The translations under genes and the position numbers were made by a program. From Sthenelais limicola (lineage: Eukaryota; Annelida; Polychaeta; Phyllodocida; Sigalionidae), in assembly GCA_942159475.1 (NCBI GenBank), contig OW804097.1, forward strand, positions 113,894,582 to 113,958,581: DNA of 64,000 bases. Direction: 5' to 3'. Positions within the stretch are counted from its first letter, which is position 1, and the number at the start of each line of letters is the position of its first letter. Below the pieces are notes generated by a model, which saw only the letters and a list, made by a program, of their open reading frames with translations, ran no database searches and had not been told where the DNA came from. Below, piece by piece: positions 10,165-19,693 of this stretch.

Positions 10165-10398
10165 GGGGCAGATTCTCAGAAAATGTACAAACACCTTCAC
10201 CAATCCTCTCAAATAGCTCACATTTAAGACAAAAATTAGCTTCAAAATGCAGTTTATCATAACAGAACTGATACTTTAAATCAATGGGATACCTAATATA
10301 TTCTGATATACCCGATATTCATCATTTTTTAGCCGGATTTAGGAGAATTTCCCAAATGTGTCGATCCGCCATTTGTACATTTTCTGAAAATCTGACCC
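10165..10398 (-). mobile_element. MITE-A copy, full length
   Basis: Left end GGGGCAGATTCTCAG, right end CTGAAAATCTGACCC. Flanks ATAG and ATAT agree at three of four bases. Confidence 0.83.
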
Positions 10399-10406
10399 AT
10401 ATATGT

Positions 10407-10539
10407 GTAACTTCATCAATCCGGTTTTTACCTTATGACTGGTCTTGTGAGGCCAATGCTAGATCTTCACCAAATTCTTTTAAGAGCTGTTAGCCGCACA
10501 ATACCAGCTGTAAGGTAAAAACCAGATTGATGAAGTTAC
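10407..10539. mobile_element. 133-bp inverted-repeat element
   Basis: Ends GTAACTTCATCAATCCGGTT and AACCAGATTGATGAAGTTAC are inverted copies with one mismatch, and the pairing continues inward through TTTACCTTA and TAAGGTAAA. It sits 8 bp from the preceding MITE-A copy. GTAACTTCAC at 10548 suggests a third, partial end next door. Confidence 0.72.
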
Positions 10540-10708
10540 ATAATGGTGTAACTTCACAAAGAGATTTTTCATTACGGCCCATCGGGTTTTCACCTTGCGG
10601 CTAATGGTAAACCAATGGTGCCGGATTAGAGAACCGTATCTGTCGGTCGCAAGGAAGAAAACCTTGGTAAAGATTTAGCATACCTACTATAATGTGCGAC
10701 TTGATGTA

Positions 10709-11361
10709 CTCTCTGTCTCCCTCCATCCCTCTCTCTCTCTCTCCCTCTCCCTCTCTCCCTCTCTCTCTCTCTCCCTCACTCCCTCTCCCTCCCGTCCCTC
10801 TGTCTCCGACCCTCTGTCTCCTCCTCTCTCTCTCTGTTTGACTTCCTCTCTCTCTCTACCACCCTGTGTGCCTGTTTCTGTCAGTCTCGCCCTCCGCTTG
10901 TCTGTCGCTCTTTCTGCATGTGTTTCTTTTCTGTCTCCCCTTCACTCTCACTCCCTTTTCCTTCCTGTCTCTCTCCCTTCCCTCTCCTCCCTCTCCCACT
11001 TTGTCTGTCTTGTTCCTCTCTCTCGCTCCATCCCTCTCTCTTCTCTTTCCTTTCTTTCGCCTCCCCCCCCCCCCCCGCTCGCTCGCCTTTCTTTTCCCCT
11101 CTCTGTTTTTCTCGCCCCCTCTCTCTCCTCCTCCCTCTCTCTCACTCACTCACTCTCTCTCCTCTCTCTCCTTCCCGCTTTCCCTCCCTCTCTCTCCCCC
11201 ACTCTTTCTCCCTCTCTCCCTGTGTCTCCCTTCTCATATTTGACATTCCAACCCTGCCTTTCACTCTCACTTCCTCTCTCTCTTCCCTCTCGCTCCCCTT
11301 TCTCTTCCTCTTTGTTTCCCTCGCTCCCTCTTTCTCTCCCCCTCTCCCTCTCCCTCCTCTA
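10709..11361 (+). repeat. polypyrimidine tract
   Basis: About 650 bp that is almost entirely C and T on the + strand (CTCTCTCCCTC words), with a C run near 11066. TTTGACATTCCAACCCTGCC near 11239 and a near copy at about 11370 mark an internal repeat. Frames of 120-220 codons on both strands are low-complexity artefacts. Confidence 0.93.
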
Positions 11362-11394
11362 ATTCCCCCATTTGACATTTCAACCCTGCCTTTA

Positions 11395-11834
11395 TCGATC
11401 CATCCTTTTTAAAGCAGTGTTAAGCTGCAGACACTCCCCCAGCAGTCTATTGATTAAGTCTTAATTCCCTCCAATACGGCTCTCAGTCTACCAGGACCTT
11501 CTCATGTACAACTCCTTCCTTCTGAGCTGCTCTTGGGTTCACTCATCCTAAACCCTTTGAATGAAAGGTTGATGCTTTTAACGGCAAGATGTCGCTCAAT
11601 TAGCGACTTACATTAAAGAGTCCACAACAGTTAGGGTACATGCTATGTAGCTGAACATTTTCGTGGGCTAAAATACTGCTAATACCGCAAAATAATATCT
11701 GGCACCGCGAAATGTTTTCTCTGCGAAACTGGGGTTTCGGTTTCACATATCTTTTTTTACCGCGAATATGCCCTGAAAGTGTTTAGTGTTTATCAAAGAA
11801 GGGTTAACAGGAAAGAGACGTAGGTAATGTTCAT
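11395..11834. other. no gene; short CGCGAAA-rich patch
   Basis: Around 11660-11765 words such as TACCGCAAAATAATAT, CCGCGAAATG and ACCGCGAATATG suggest a decayed repeat resembling the 58841-58998 foldback. Nothing else recognised. Confidence 0.35.
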
Positions 11835-11860
11835 GGGTCAGATTTTCAGAAAATGTATAA
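11835..11860 (+). mobile_element. solitary MITE-A end
   Basis: GGGTCAGATTTTCAG plus AAAATGTATAA stands alone; the element interior does not follow. Probably the remnant of a deletion. Confidence 0.65.
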
Positions 11861-11919
11861 CTATCCCTATGATGAGTTTTCAAACTGTGCTCCTGCTTTA
11901 TATAGGAACAACACTATTA

Positions 11920-12147
11920 GGGTAAGTTTTTCAGTAAATGTTCAATTGGCAGCTGTATACATTTAGCAAACTCTGCTAAATGAGGCTGCAATTTGGTCAA
12001 TACCAGGTAAATTCGAGTACAGTGGGCATTGCATTGATTCTGGCACTAATAGGTTGAACTGTATTTTGAACTTTATTTTCGTTTGAAAATTGTGTCATTT
12101 CAGAGAATTGGTAAAGGCGAATTGTATACTTTCTGATGAATTTCACC
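11920..12147 (+). mobile_element. MITE-A copy
   Basis: Left end GGGTAAGTTTTTCAG, right end GATGAATTTCACC. Flanks ATTA and ACAT do not match, so one boundary has been altered. Confidence 0.8.
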
Positions 12148-12198
12148 TACATATAGAATCAGCTTTTGTGTCACCTGATTTAGCAGAACTTATTATAT

Positions 12199-12433
12199 GG
12201 GTAAGATTTTCAGAAAATGTACAATTCACCTTCCCCAAGCCTCTCAAATAATTCAAATTTAAGAGAAAAATTACTTTCAAAATGCAGTTTAAAACTTAGA
12301 AAGAGATACTTTTAAGCAACGCAATGCCAAAGATACTTGGATATGTATAACACTTGAAATATTCCACTCTAATTTGCCAGAATTGACCAAATTTGTAGAG
12401 CTGACGATTGTACATTTTCTGAAAATTTGACCC
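12199..12433 (-). mobile_element. MITE-A copy, full length
   Basis: Left end GGGTAAGATTTTCAG, right end TGAAAATTTGACCC, ATAT on both sides. Confidence 0.88.
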
Positions 12434-12550
12434 ATATGTGTAATGCTGCCAATTGCACAGTTTCCGATTCCTTGACCCTTATATAACTGGAGGTCTTTAT
12501 TTAAACCAACATCAAGGTCAAGGCTGTCACGCACCTCAGGTGTTACAAGT

Positions 12551-12576
12551 TGGCGCATGCGCAGAAGCATGCGCAG
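12551..12576. promoter_or_regulatory. paired NRF1-like sites
   Basis: GGCGCATGCGCAG contains a perfect NRF1 palindrome (GCGCATGCGC), and GCATGCGCAG follows 4 bp later. In animals such pairs mark CpG promoters of housekeeping genes. I see no first exon beside it, so the role is inferred only. Confidence 0.35.
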
Positions 12577-12770
12577 ACGAACCAAAAGGAGGCTGCTCTG
12601 AGGGCAGACATCGTTGGCAAACATTTGGTCATGTTGGCATGGAAACACAGACGCTCTGATCTCACATCAATGGCGGCATATGTATGTTTCCATGTCAACC
12701 AGCACTCTCCATAAAGCACCTAATATATCACACCTGTCCTAATAGGGATAGGGATGATTTACCTGTATGT

Positions 12771-13003
12771 GGGCCTAGTCGCCAGTAAATGTACAACTCA
12801 CCTTCACCAATTCTCTCGAATAACGTAAATTTGAGGCAAAAACGAGTATCAAAATACACTTCAACATAACCGAACAGATATTTTTAATCGGCACAATATC
12901 AAATGTACCAGGATATACCGTGTTTTTATCATTATTCAGCCTAATTTAGCAGAATTTACTAAATGTATAGTGCTGCCAATTGTACATCCTGACAAGCTAA
13001 CCC
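12771..13003 (-). mobile_element. MITE-A copy, diverged
   Basis: Left end GGGCCTAGTCGCCAGTAAAT, right end CATCCTGACAAGCTAACCC. The central part (AACATAACCGAACAGATA) is recognisable. Flanks ATGT and ATTG match imperfectly. Confidence 0.75.
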
Positions 13004-13320
13004 ATTGAATGATAGCTACATAATCGTGTCAGTATACATACCCCTGACAGAGAACACCTGCTGTAGAAACGTGTAGGGTTTGGCCTTTATCAAGTTAAAT
13101 AAACATGGTCAGGTTGTCTTACATCATTGGAGCCTGTCACTATACCATAACCGGGAGATCACAGAGTGTAGAACCACCGTGTCCCCTGCCTGTGTGTTGT
13201 TCCCTAATGTGTACGTGTTTAAGGCGGAGATACAGCTATAATAAATAACATTAACAGTTTATAACTGGTTAATAGATTACTTGCGATACTATTTCTGGGT
13301 TTACTGATACTTTTATAGGA
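13004..13320. other. no recognised feature
   Basis: Unique-looking sequence up to the start of the polypyrimidine tract. No gene supported. Confidence 0.45.
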
Positions 13321-14156
13321 TCCTTCTCTGTCTCTCTGTCTCTCTCCTCTTTCTCCCTCGAGCAGTACCCCTTTGTCCCTCTCTGTTCCTCTCTGTGCCT
13401 CCCCTCTGTATGTGCCTCCTCGCTGTGCTGTCTGTCCTTCCCTGTCACTCTCTGTCCCTCTATGTCCCTCTCCTCCTCTCTTCTTTTTCTGTCTCGTTCG
13501 TCTCTCTCTCCTCTCTCTACCTCTCCGTGTGTCTTTCTGTCTACTGTCCTCCTCCCTCTTTCGTTTTTCTCCTCTCTCGTCTCTCCTCTCCTCCCCTGTC
13601 GCCCATTCTCTTCCCTCTCTCGCTTTCTTTTCCCTCCCTCTGCCCCTCTCCCTCTCCTTCTCTCCGACTCCTTCTCTCCCCTTCTCTTCCCCTTCTTCTC
13701 TCCCCGTCCTTCTTTCCTTCTCCCCTTCCCCTCTCCCCTCCCTCTCTCCCCTCCCTCTCTCCCCCTTCTCTCGCCCTCCTTCTCTCCCCTCCATCGCTTC
13801 CCCTCCCTTTTCCCTACCTCTCCCCTCCCTTTCCCCTAGTCTCTCCCCATTCTCTTCCCCATTCTCTTCCCCATTCTTTCCCTCCCCTTCTCTCCCCCCT
13901 TTCTCTCCCCTTTCTCCCCCTTTTTCTCTCCTCCCCTCTCCGCCTTCTTTCGCCCTCCTTCTCTCCCCTCCATCTGTCCCCCTCCTTCTCCCCTACCTCT
14001 CCCCTCCCTCTCCCCCATTCTCTCCCCCATTTTCACCCTCCCCTCCTCCCCCCTCCTTCTCCCTCTCCTTCTCTCCACCTCCTCCCCCCTCCTTCTCCCC
14101 CCTCCTTTTCTCCCCCTCCTTCCCCCTCCTTCTCTCCCCCTCTCCCTGTCTCTTTC
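13321..14156 (+). repeat. polypyrimidine tract
   Basis: About 835 bp, nearly all C/T on the + strand, changing from CTGTCTCTCTG-rich at the left to CTTCTCCCCTCC-rich at the right. The 265- and 270-codon frames are Ser/Pro/Leu runs caused by the base composition. Confidence 0.93.
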
Positions 14157-14374
14157 TCAAAATCTCTTAAAGGCTGCCGATCCATCAACGCTTATCCCAG
14201 AGTTTAGCTGTGTTTTTGGCCTGGATGAAAGCGTCCAAGAATCAGTGCATGGGTAAGTAACGTGTCAGGGAGGTTGTGTAAGTGTGTTCCAGGCAATGGT
14301 CCAAGTGTGAAACTCCAGTTGGGGACAGCAAATACTCACCTGGAACCTAGCCAGGTATTTCCATAATATATGAT

Positions 14375-14597
14375 GGGTCAGATTTACACAAAATGTACAA
14401 TTGGCAGCTGTATACATTTAGTAAATTCTGCTAAATTAGGCTGCAATTCGGTCAATACTAGGTAAATTCGAGTGTATTTGGAATTGCAGTGATTCTAGCA
14501 ATCTGTTAGGTTAGGTTGAATTGTATTTTGAACTTTATTTTGGTCTGAAATTTGGGTTATTTGAGAGGATTGGTGAAGAGAAGTGTACATTTTCACA
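14375..14597 (+). mobile_element. MITE-A copy, right end shortened
   Basis: Left end GGGTCAGATTTACAC; the right end stops at GTGTACATTTTCAC. TGAT occurs at both boundaries, possibly the target duplication. Confidence 0.8.
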
Positions 14598-14610
14598 TGA
14601 TATATATGTG

Positions 14611-14772
14611 GCAGGTGGCCTGAACATGTAACATTTTCCTTAGGCAATCCACTCAAATAGTCCAAATTTAAGGCCAAAATAAGGTAAAATATACAGTCCA
14701 CTTTAACTGATCAGATTTCCTAATCAGCGCAATACCAAATATACACAGATATACTTGGTATATAGTATGATG
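14611..14772 (-). mobile_element. MITE-A fragment, strongly diverged
   Basis: AATCCACTCAAATAGTCCAA and ATACCAAATATACACAGATA show the interior. Both terminal repeats are decayed or missing. Confidence 0.6.
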
Positions 14773-14799
14773 CAATTATGAATCAACTTTTCCGTTTAG

Positions 14800-14890
14800 A
14801 CATCTTTCTTTCGCTGCGAGCAGACGACAGTGATGGTCACGTGACCTAAAAAGCGCGCGTTGTCAATGGCAACGCTAGTGACGCAGCAAT
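14800..14890. promoter_or_regulatory. E-box and X-box-like motif cluster
   Basis: GGTCACGTGACC at 14835-14846 is a perfect 12-bp palindrome around an E-box (CACGTG) of the USF/TFEB type. GTTGTCAATGGCAAC, 13 bp further on, resembles the RFX X-box. The block is CpG-rich compared with its surroundings. No transcript can be assigned. Confidence 0.35.
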
Positions 14891-15276
14891 GAAGCTATAC
14901 TTCCCACACATCTCACGGCCATTACTTATTAAATCTGAAATCAAAATAAATGATAATGCTGATGAAAAAAACCATCTTGTGTTATACAAAACGACCGCTC
15001 TGGGCACGTTCATTGCAACAATTGCATAAAATATAGATCAATGTATTATGAAGGAGATAAGAAATGACAATTTCTAGCACTCATAGGGGATCAAATTACA
15101 TCCGTATCAACGACTTCTTGATAAGTTCTTTGTGTTTGATATTTAAATCGACACAATAAATCATGAACATCGTGACTTACCGCCATTGAACAAATGTAAT
15201 TTATCTCTGTAAAATGTTATCAAGGTGGGATTTGTTTGGTGGTTAATATATACATTACTGGTGGTATTGAAGTTAA
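14891..15276. other. no recognised feature
   Basis: AT-rich; nothing supported. Confidence 0.45.
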
Positions 15277-15443
15277 GGGTCAGATTTTCAGAAAATGTAC
15301 AATTCGACTTCACCAATCCTCTCAAATAACCCCTATTTAAGACAGAAATGAGTTTCAAAATGCAGTTTAACATAACAAAACTGATACTTTAAATCAATGT
15401 GATACCAAATATACTCAGATATACCTGGTATTCATCATTTCCA
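15277..15443 (-). mobile_element. MITE-A copy, right end missing
   Basis: Left end GGGTCAGATTTTCAG and the interior are intact to about TTCATCATTT. The right half is gone. Its left flank (GTATTGAAGTTAA) reappears in front of the next copy. Confidence 0.8.
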
Positions 15444-15471
15444 TATCCATTACAAGTAGTATTGAAGTTAA

Positions 15472-15697
15472 GGGTAATATTTTCCGAAAATGTACATTTG
15501 GCAGTAATTTAGTCAATTCTGCTAAATTAGGCTGCAATTTGGTCAATACTAGGTAAATTCGAGTATATTCGGCATTGCATTTATTCTAGCAATCTGTTTG
15601 GTTAGGTTGAACTGTATTTTGAACTTTACTTCCGTCTGAAATTTGTTATTTGAGAAGATTGGGGAAAGTGAATTGTATATTTTCTGACGACTTCACC
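15472..15697 (+). mobile_element. MITE-A copy beside duplicated flank
   Basis: Left end GGGTAATATTTTCCG preceded by GTAGTATTGAAGTTAA, almost the same 16 bp as in front of the copy at 15277. Right end GACGACTTCACCT. Flanks TTAA and ATAC do not match, consistent with a rearranged left boundary. Confidence 0.8.
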
Positions 15698-16066
15698 TAT
15701 ACAACATCCCTAATGTATTACCGATGTAATAAGACACATTCTGCCCCTTCTCTCCCAATAGTCCTGGTGATTAAAAGCCTATAATCGAGAGGATATATGA
15801 TCGTCTATGGTTGAGGTTGTATGCTAAGCAATACGCCCACTACTCAACCCTCTACAATGGTGAGTTCGCAACGAGTGCGATATCATGATAACAATAATAA
15901 TTCTTTTATTATTTATTTTTTAAGTCTAGTTTCAGTAACTACTTTTGATAAACGTTCTTAACAATTACAGTATCCGCTTTCAACATTAGAACAGATTTTA
16001 ATCTGGGAAGTCTGTTTGGGAGTAAATAGTAATAATATAGGAAAGTCTAATTCTAGTTAATAATAT
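15698..16066. other. no recognised feature
   Basis: AT-rich, unique-looking. No gene seen. Confidence 0.5.
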
Positions 16067-16301
16067 GTGTCAGATTTTCAGAAAATGTACAATTGGCAGC
16101 TGTACACATTTAGTAAATTCTTCTAAATGAGGCTGCAATTTGGTCAGTACTTGGTAAATTCGAGTATATTCGGCATTGCATTGATTCTAGCAATCTGTTC
16201 GGTTAGGTTGAACTGTGTTTTAAACATTATTTTCGTCTGAAATTTGGGTTCTTTCAGAGAATTGGTGAAGGTGAATTGTACCTTTTCTGGCGATTTCACC
16301 C
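16067..16301 (+). mobile_element. MITE-A copy, full length
   Basis: Left end GTGTCAGATTTTCAG, right end GGCGATTTCACCC. Flanks ATAT and ATGC agree only in part. Confidence 0.82.
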
Positions 16302-16494
16302 ATGCAGCGTTAATCAGGTAGTCGCGTCCCAAACAAGCTGAAGAAAAATGCTGTGGCGTATACAGCCTTACTTACATCAAAGGAAACCAATCCTCTTCTT
16401 TGGAAGCAATTAGTCTAAAAGAGACATATTACGACATGTAATTCTTTTATATGTACTATTTATTTCTCCGTTTTCCATTCACTAAGAACACTCC

Positions 16495-16690
16495 CGCATC
16501 CGCGTTGGCAGACCTCGCGCCAAAACCAACACAACTCGCGCCAACCTTTTGACATTCGCACGACCTTGTACATACGATTGTCAGTTCTTAGCAAACGTCA
16601 CCATACCTTGGCGACGTGAATGATGACGTTCCGACGTTTTGACGTCGTGATGGATAAGGGCGCGTTCGTTAATGATAGGATGACACGCAT
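16495..16690. promoter_or_regulatory. CpG-rich block with E2F-like and CRE-like sites
   Basis: CTCGCGCCAAAA and CTCGCGCCAACC, 24 bp apart, match the reverse of the E2F site TTTTGGCGCG. Further right GATGACGTTCCGACGTT and TTTTGACGTCGTG hold CRE-like TGACG words. CpG density is well above the surrounding sequence, as in unmethylated animal promoters. No exon was identified on either side. Confidence 0.38.
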
Positions 16691-16890
16691 GTCTCTCTGA
16701 AGGGTGCTATTGTTTATCAAGTCAAGATTTCCCTTATTTTCGCCCCGGGTTGAATCTGTCGTCATGGAAACAATTTTAATTGACGGCGAATGAGAGGAGA
16801 AAGATTGTCAACTAAGTTGAGCGGATGCTGGTGACACGACAGGTCGCGTGAGATGTGTGCTTATCAAATTTATACTGAGATTTAGAACAT
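16691..16890. other. no recognised feature
   Basis: Continuation of the CpG-richer area, then AT-rich. No gene supported. Confidence 0.4.
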
Positions 16891-17087
16891 GGGTGAAGTC
16901 ACCAGAAAATGCACAATTCACTTTCACCACTCACCTCAAATAACCTAAATTTCAGACGAAAATAAAGTTCAAAATACAGTTCAACCTAACCAAACAGATT
17001 GCTATAATCATTGCAATGCCGAATATACTCGCATTTACATAGTATTGACCAAATTGCAGCCAAATTACAGCTGCCAATTGTACATTT
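16891..17087 (-). mobile_element. MITE-A copy fused to the next
   Basis: Left end GGGTGAAGTCACCAG is intact. The right end (TTTTCTGGAAAAAAACC) runs straight into a second copy's interior at 17090. Confidence 0.8.
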
Positions 17088-17275
17088 TCTGGAAAAAAAC
17101 CTCACATTAACGACAAAAGAGGTTCAAAATACAGTTTGACATAACAGAACCGATATTTTAAAACAACGCATTACCAAATATATTCAGATATACACGGTAT
17201 TCGTCATTATTCTGCCTAGTTTAACAGCATCCTCTAAATGTGTAGAGCTGCCGATTGTACATGACGTTCTGACCC
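17088..17275 (-). mobile_element. MITE-A copy, left end missing
   Basis: Begins at the internal CACATTAACGACAAAAGAGG and ends ATGACGTTCTGACCC. Confidence 0.78.
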
Positions 17276-17861
17276 TTCTATTCCTTTCTGAAGTGTACTT
17301 ATTTAAACTAATACATATCACGGTAACCATAGATCTTGTTCCACCATGTTTATATTATGTTCCACCATGCAGGCCAGCTATGCTGATATACAACTTGGGA
17401 TGAACATATTATACCCATTAGAAGAGTATAGTAACATATGATTATCTAGATGATCCAGTTTATTTAGTAATCATGGGTAACCTGATTTATTTTCATTCAA
17501 ATCATATACAGGTCAACTAACGAGTTGGTTGAAGGAGCGTGACTATTGCACAAGTTGGGTAGCAACGAGTGCAATATTCTAAGCGACAGAAACCAACGAG
17601 TTAGTTAACAGATGTATTATACATGCTTTCAATCATGGAAATAGAAGAAAATCGAGTAAAACATTTGAATTTTACTGGTAATCTTAGTAAAGAAAACAGA
17701 TTGGTTGCCATTGTAACCCCTCATAAATCACTAGTGAAATACGCACCATGCGTAAATCACTCTAGATACATTGTTTTCAGAGCAATGTATGTATAATAAA
17801 AATCAATAATTTCCCAGACTCCATGCCATTTGTTATGGACGCAAACATTGCGATATAGTCT
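17276..17861. other. no recognised feature
   Basis: Short words recur (CCACCATG near 17341 and 17363; AACGAGT near 17520 and 17563), but there is no clear repeat unit and no gene. Confidence 0.45.
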
Positions 17862-17935
17862 CAGAACTTCTAAGATCAGATAAGAATCGTATCTCAGTGA
17901 TTGGACGCCTAATGCACTAATGGCTAGACTGATTT
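17862..17935 (+). repeat. family E fragment
   Basis: AAGATCAGATAAGAATCGTA then GATTGGACGCCTA match family E copies at 51603 and 56466. Only the first third is present. Confidence 0.6.
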
Positions 17936-18233
17936 TATACGTGGCGGAATAGAATCTGTGGTAACACATGCATATTATCTTCCCCCACAAGAAGGAAAGT
18001 CTGTAGTGATTGCAGCATTGATATATTGTACAACCGGCGGAAGACCTACCTAGGCTTTTGTCTACTTAGAATGCTGGTCTACCTTATTGTAACCAACACC
18101 TTTTGCAATAAAGAATCCTTGAAATGAATTGAATATTGCCTCTATTGGACGCAACAGCTTCCCTCATACTTGATATTTCCTCCTCAGAGACTCAGGCTTT
18201 TCCCTTTTTCCACAATCTTAGGAGGAGCTTTAT
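17936..18233. other. no recognised feature
   Basis: A CAATAAAGAATCC word near 18107 looks like a poly(A) signal, but no upstream gene supports it. Confidence 0.35.
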
Positions 18234-18476
18234 GGGTCAGATTTTCAGAAAATGTACAATTGGCAGCTGTATATATATATATATTAAGTAAATTCTACAA
18301 AATTAGGCTGCAATGTGGTCAATACTAGGTGAATTCGAGTATATTAGGCATTGCATTGATTCTAGCAATCTGTTTGGTTAGGTTGAACTGTATTTTAAAC
18401 TTTAGTTTGGTCTGAAATTTAGGTTGTTTGAGAAGATTGGTGAAAGTTAATTGTACATTTTCTGGTGACTTCACCC
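18234..18476 (+). mobile_element. MITE-A copy, full length
   Basis: Left end GGGTCAGATTTTCAG, right end GGTGACTTCACCC, with a small (AT)n expansion near 18270. Flanks TTAT and TTGT agree at three of four positions. Confidence 0.88.
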
Positions 18477-18578
18477 TTGTATCACTCCCTCCCTCCGGCA
18501 TTGCCGAGAAGGCTTCACATCTCTCTGCTACTGAACCAGGAGGAGTGGGGCGGGGGAGATGAAGGAACGCTATCACTT

Positions 18579-18780
18579 GGGTGAAGTCACCAGAAAATGT
18601 ACAATTCACTTTCACCAATACCCTCAAATAACCCAAATTTCAGATGTAAAATAAGTTCAAAATACAGTTCAACCTAACCAAACAGATTGCTAGAATCAAT
18701 GCAATGCCAAATATACTCGAATTTACCTAGTATTGACCAAATAGCAGCCTAATTAAGCAGAATTTAGTAAGTGTCTACAA
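18579..18780 (-). mobile_element. MITE-A copy, right end missing
   Basis: Left end GGGTGAAGTCACCAG after ACTT. It stops at AGAATTTAGTAAGTGTCTAC. Confidence 0.82.
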
Positions 18781-18811
18781 GTTAAGAGAGGTCTGGGTAA
18801 GACCACAAGGA

Positions 18812-18906
18812 GCATTTCTGTCACTTTTTCTCTGTCTGTCTCAACCTACCTCTCTATCTCTATTTCTTGGGTACGATCATAAACTGCCTCCCTCTCACTC
18901 ATTCAG
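18812..18906 (-). repeat. SINE-like family D tail fragment
   Basis: One tail unit: GGAGCATTTCTGTCACTTTT, CTATCTCTATTTCTTGGGTA, then ATCATAAACTGCCTCCCTCTC. The head is missing. Confidence 0.7.
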
Positions 18907-18911
18907 TTTGA

Positions 18912-19266
18912 TGGAAATCCTCTCCAGTCTAGGCTCAGAGTTGAGAGAGTCCCTGCAATCAGAGGGAAATCCTCTCCAGTCTAGGCTCAGAGGTGAGAGA
19001 GTCCCTCCAATCTGAGGGAAAGCCTATCCTGTCTAGCCTCCTCAAAGTTGACAAAGTCCCTCCAATCTGAGGGCAATCCTTTCCAATCTAGGCTCAGAGG
19101 TGAGAGCGTCCCTCCAATCTGAGGGAAATCCTCTCCTGTCTAGGCTCAGAGGTGAGAGAGTCCCTCCAATCTAAGGGAAATCCTCTCCAGTCTAGGCTCA
19201 GAGTTATGATAGTCCCTCCAATCTGAGAGAAAGCCTCTCCAGTCTAGGATCAGAGTTGAGAGCATT
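18912..19266. repeat. 52-bp minisatellite, array 2
   Basis: About 7 units with the core TCTAGGCTCAGAGGTGAGAG, then GTCCCTCCAATCTGAGGGAA. It differs from array 1 by CAATCTGAG in place of CAAACTAAG, so the arrays expanded separately. It ends about 25 bp before the 2.8-kb element. Confidence 0.92.
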
Positions 19267-19693
19267 GAGAGCGTTACTCATAAACTTGTACATGGGTCAA
19301 TATTTTTTAGAATGTACAATTGCGAAATTTACAACCTTTGCACATTATACTGAATGGGTATTGCATACAAATAAATCAATCCTTATGATCTTGGTATCAT
19401 TGGAAAGGGGACATCCTAAGCTTTACGGAAATGTACACGTATACATATTTGTAGGTTTTGTATGTAATAAATCCCCCTAAATATCAATTTTCTTATAAAA
19501 CACCTCAGAATTCACTACTTTTTCACATTATAACGCCATTTTGAAAAAAACTAAATGTTCTATGTACTAAATTTCACCTGGTTTCATTCCTTATACATGT
19601 CTATGAGAACTTGGGAAAGTTTAAGCCTTCTACGAGCCCTCATCACTGTATGTTGGTTCTATACTGAATCGTCCAACCGTTTTTTGTCACTAG

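Noticed and set aside
10694..11412. Frames of 125-222 codons of Ser/Leu/Pro
   Set aside because: Direct result of a polypyrimidine tract; both strands and several frames are open.
13219..14207. Frames up to 270 codons on both strands
   Set aside because: Low-complexity polypyrimidine tract with no domain or exon structure.
18107..18113. AATAAA as a poly(A) signal of an upstream gene
   Set aside because: No coding sequence or splice site upstream supports a transcript.
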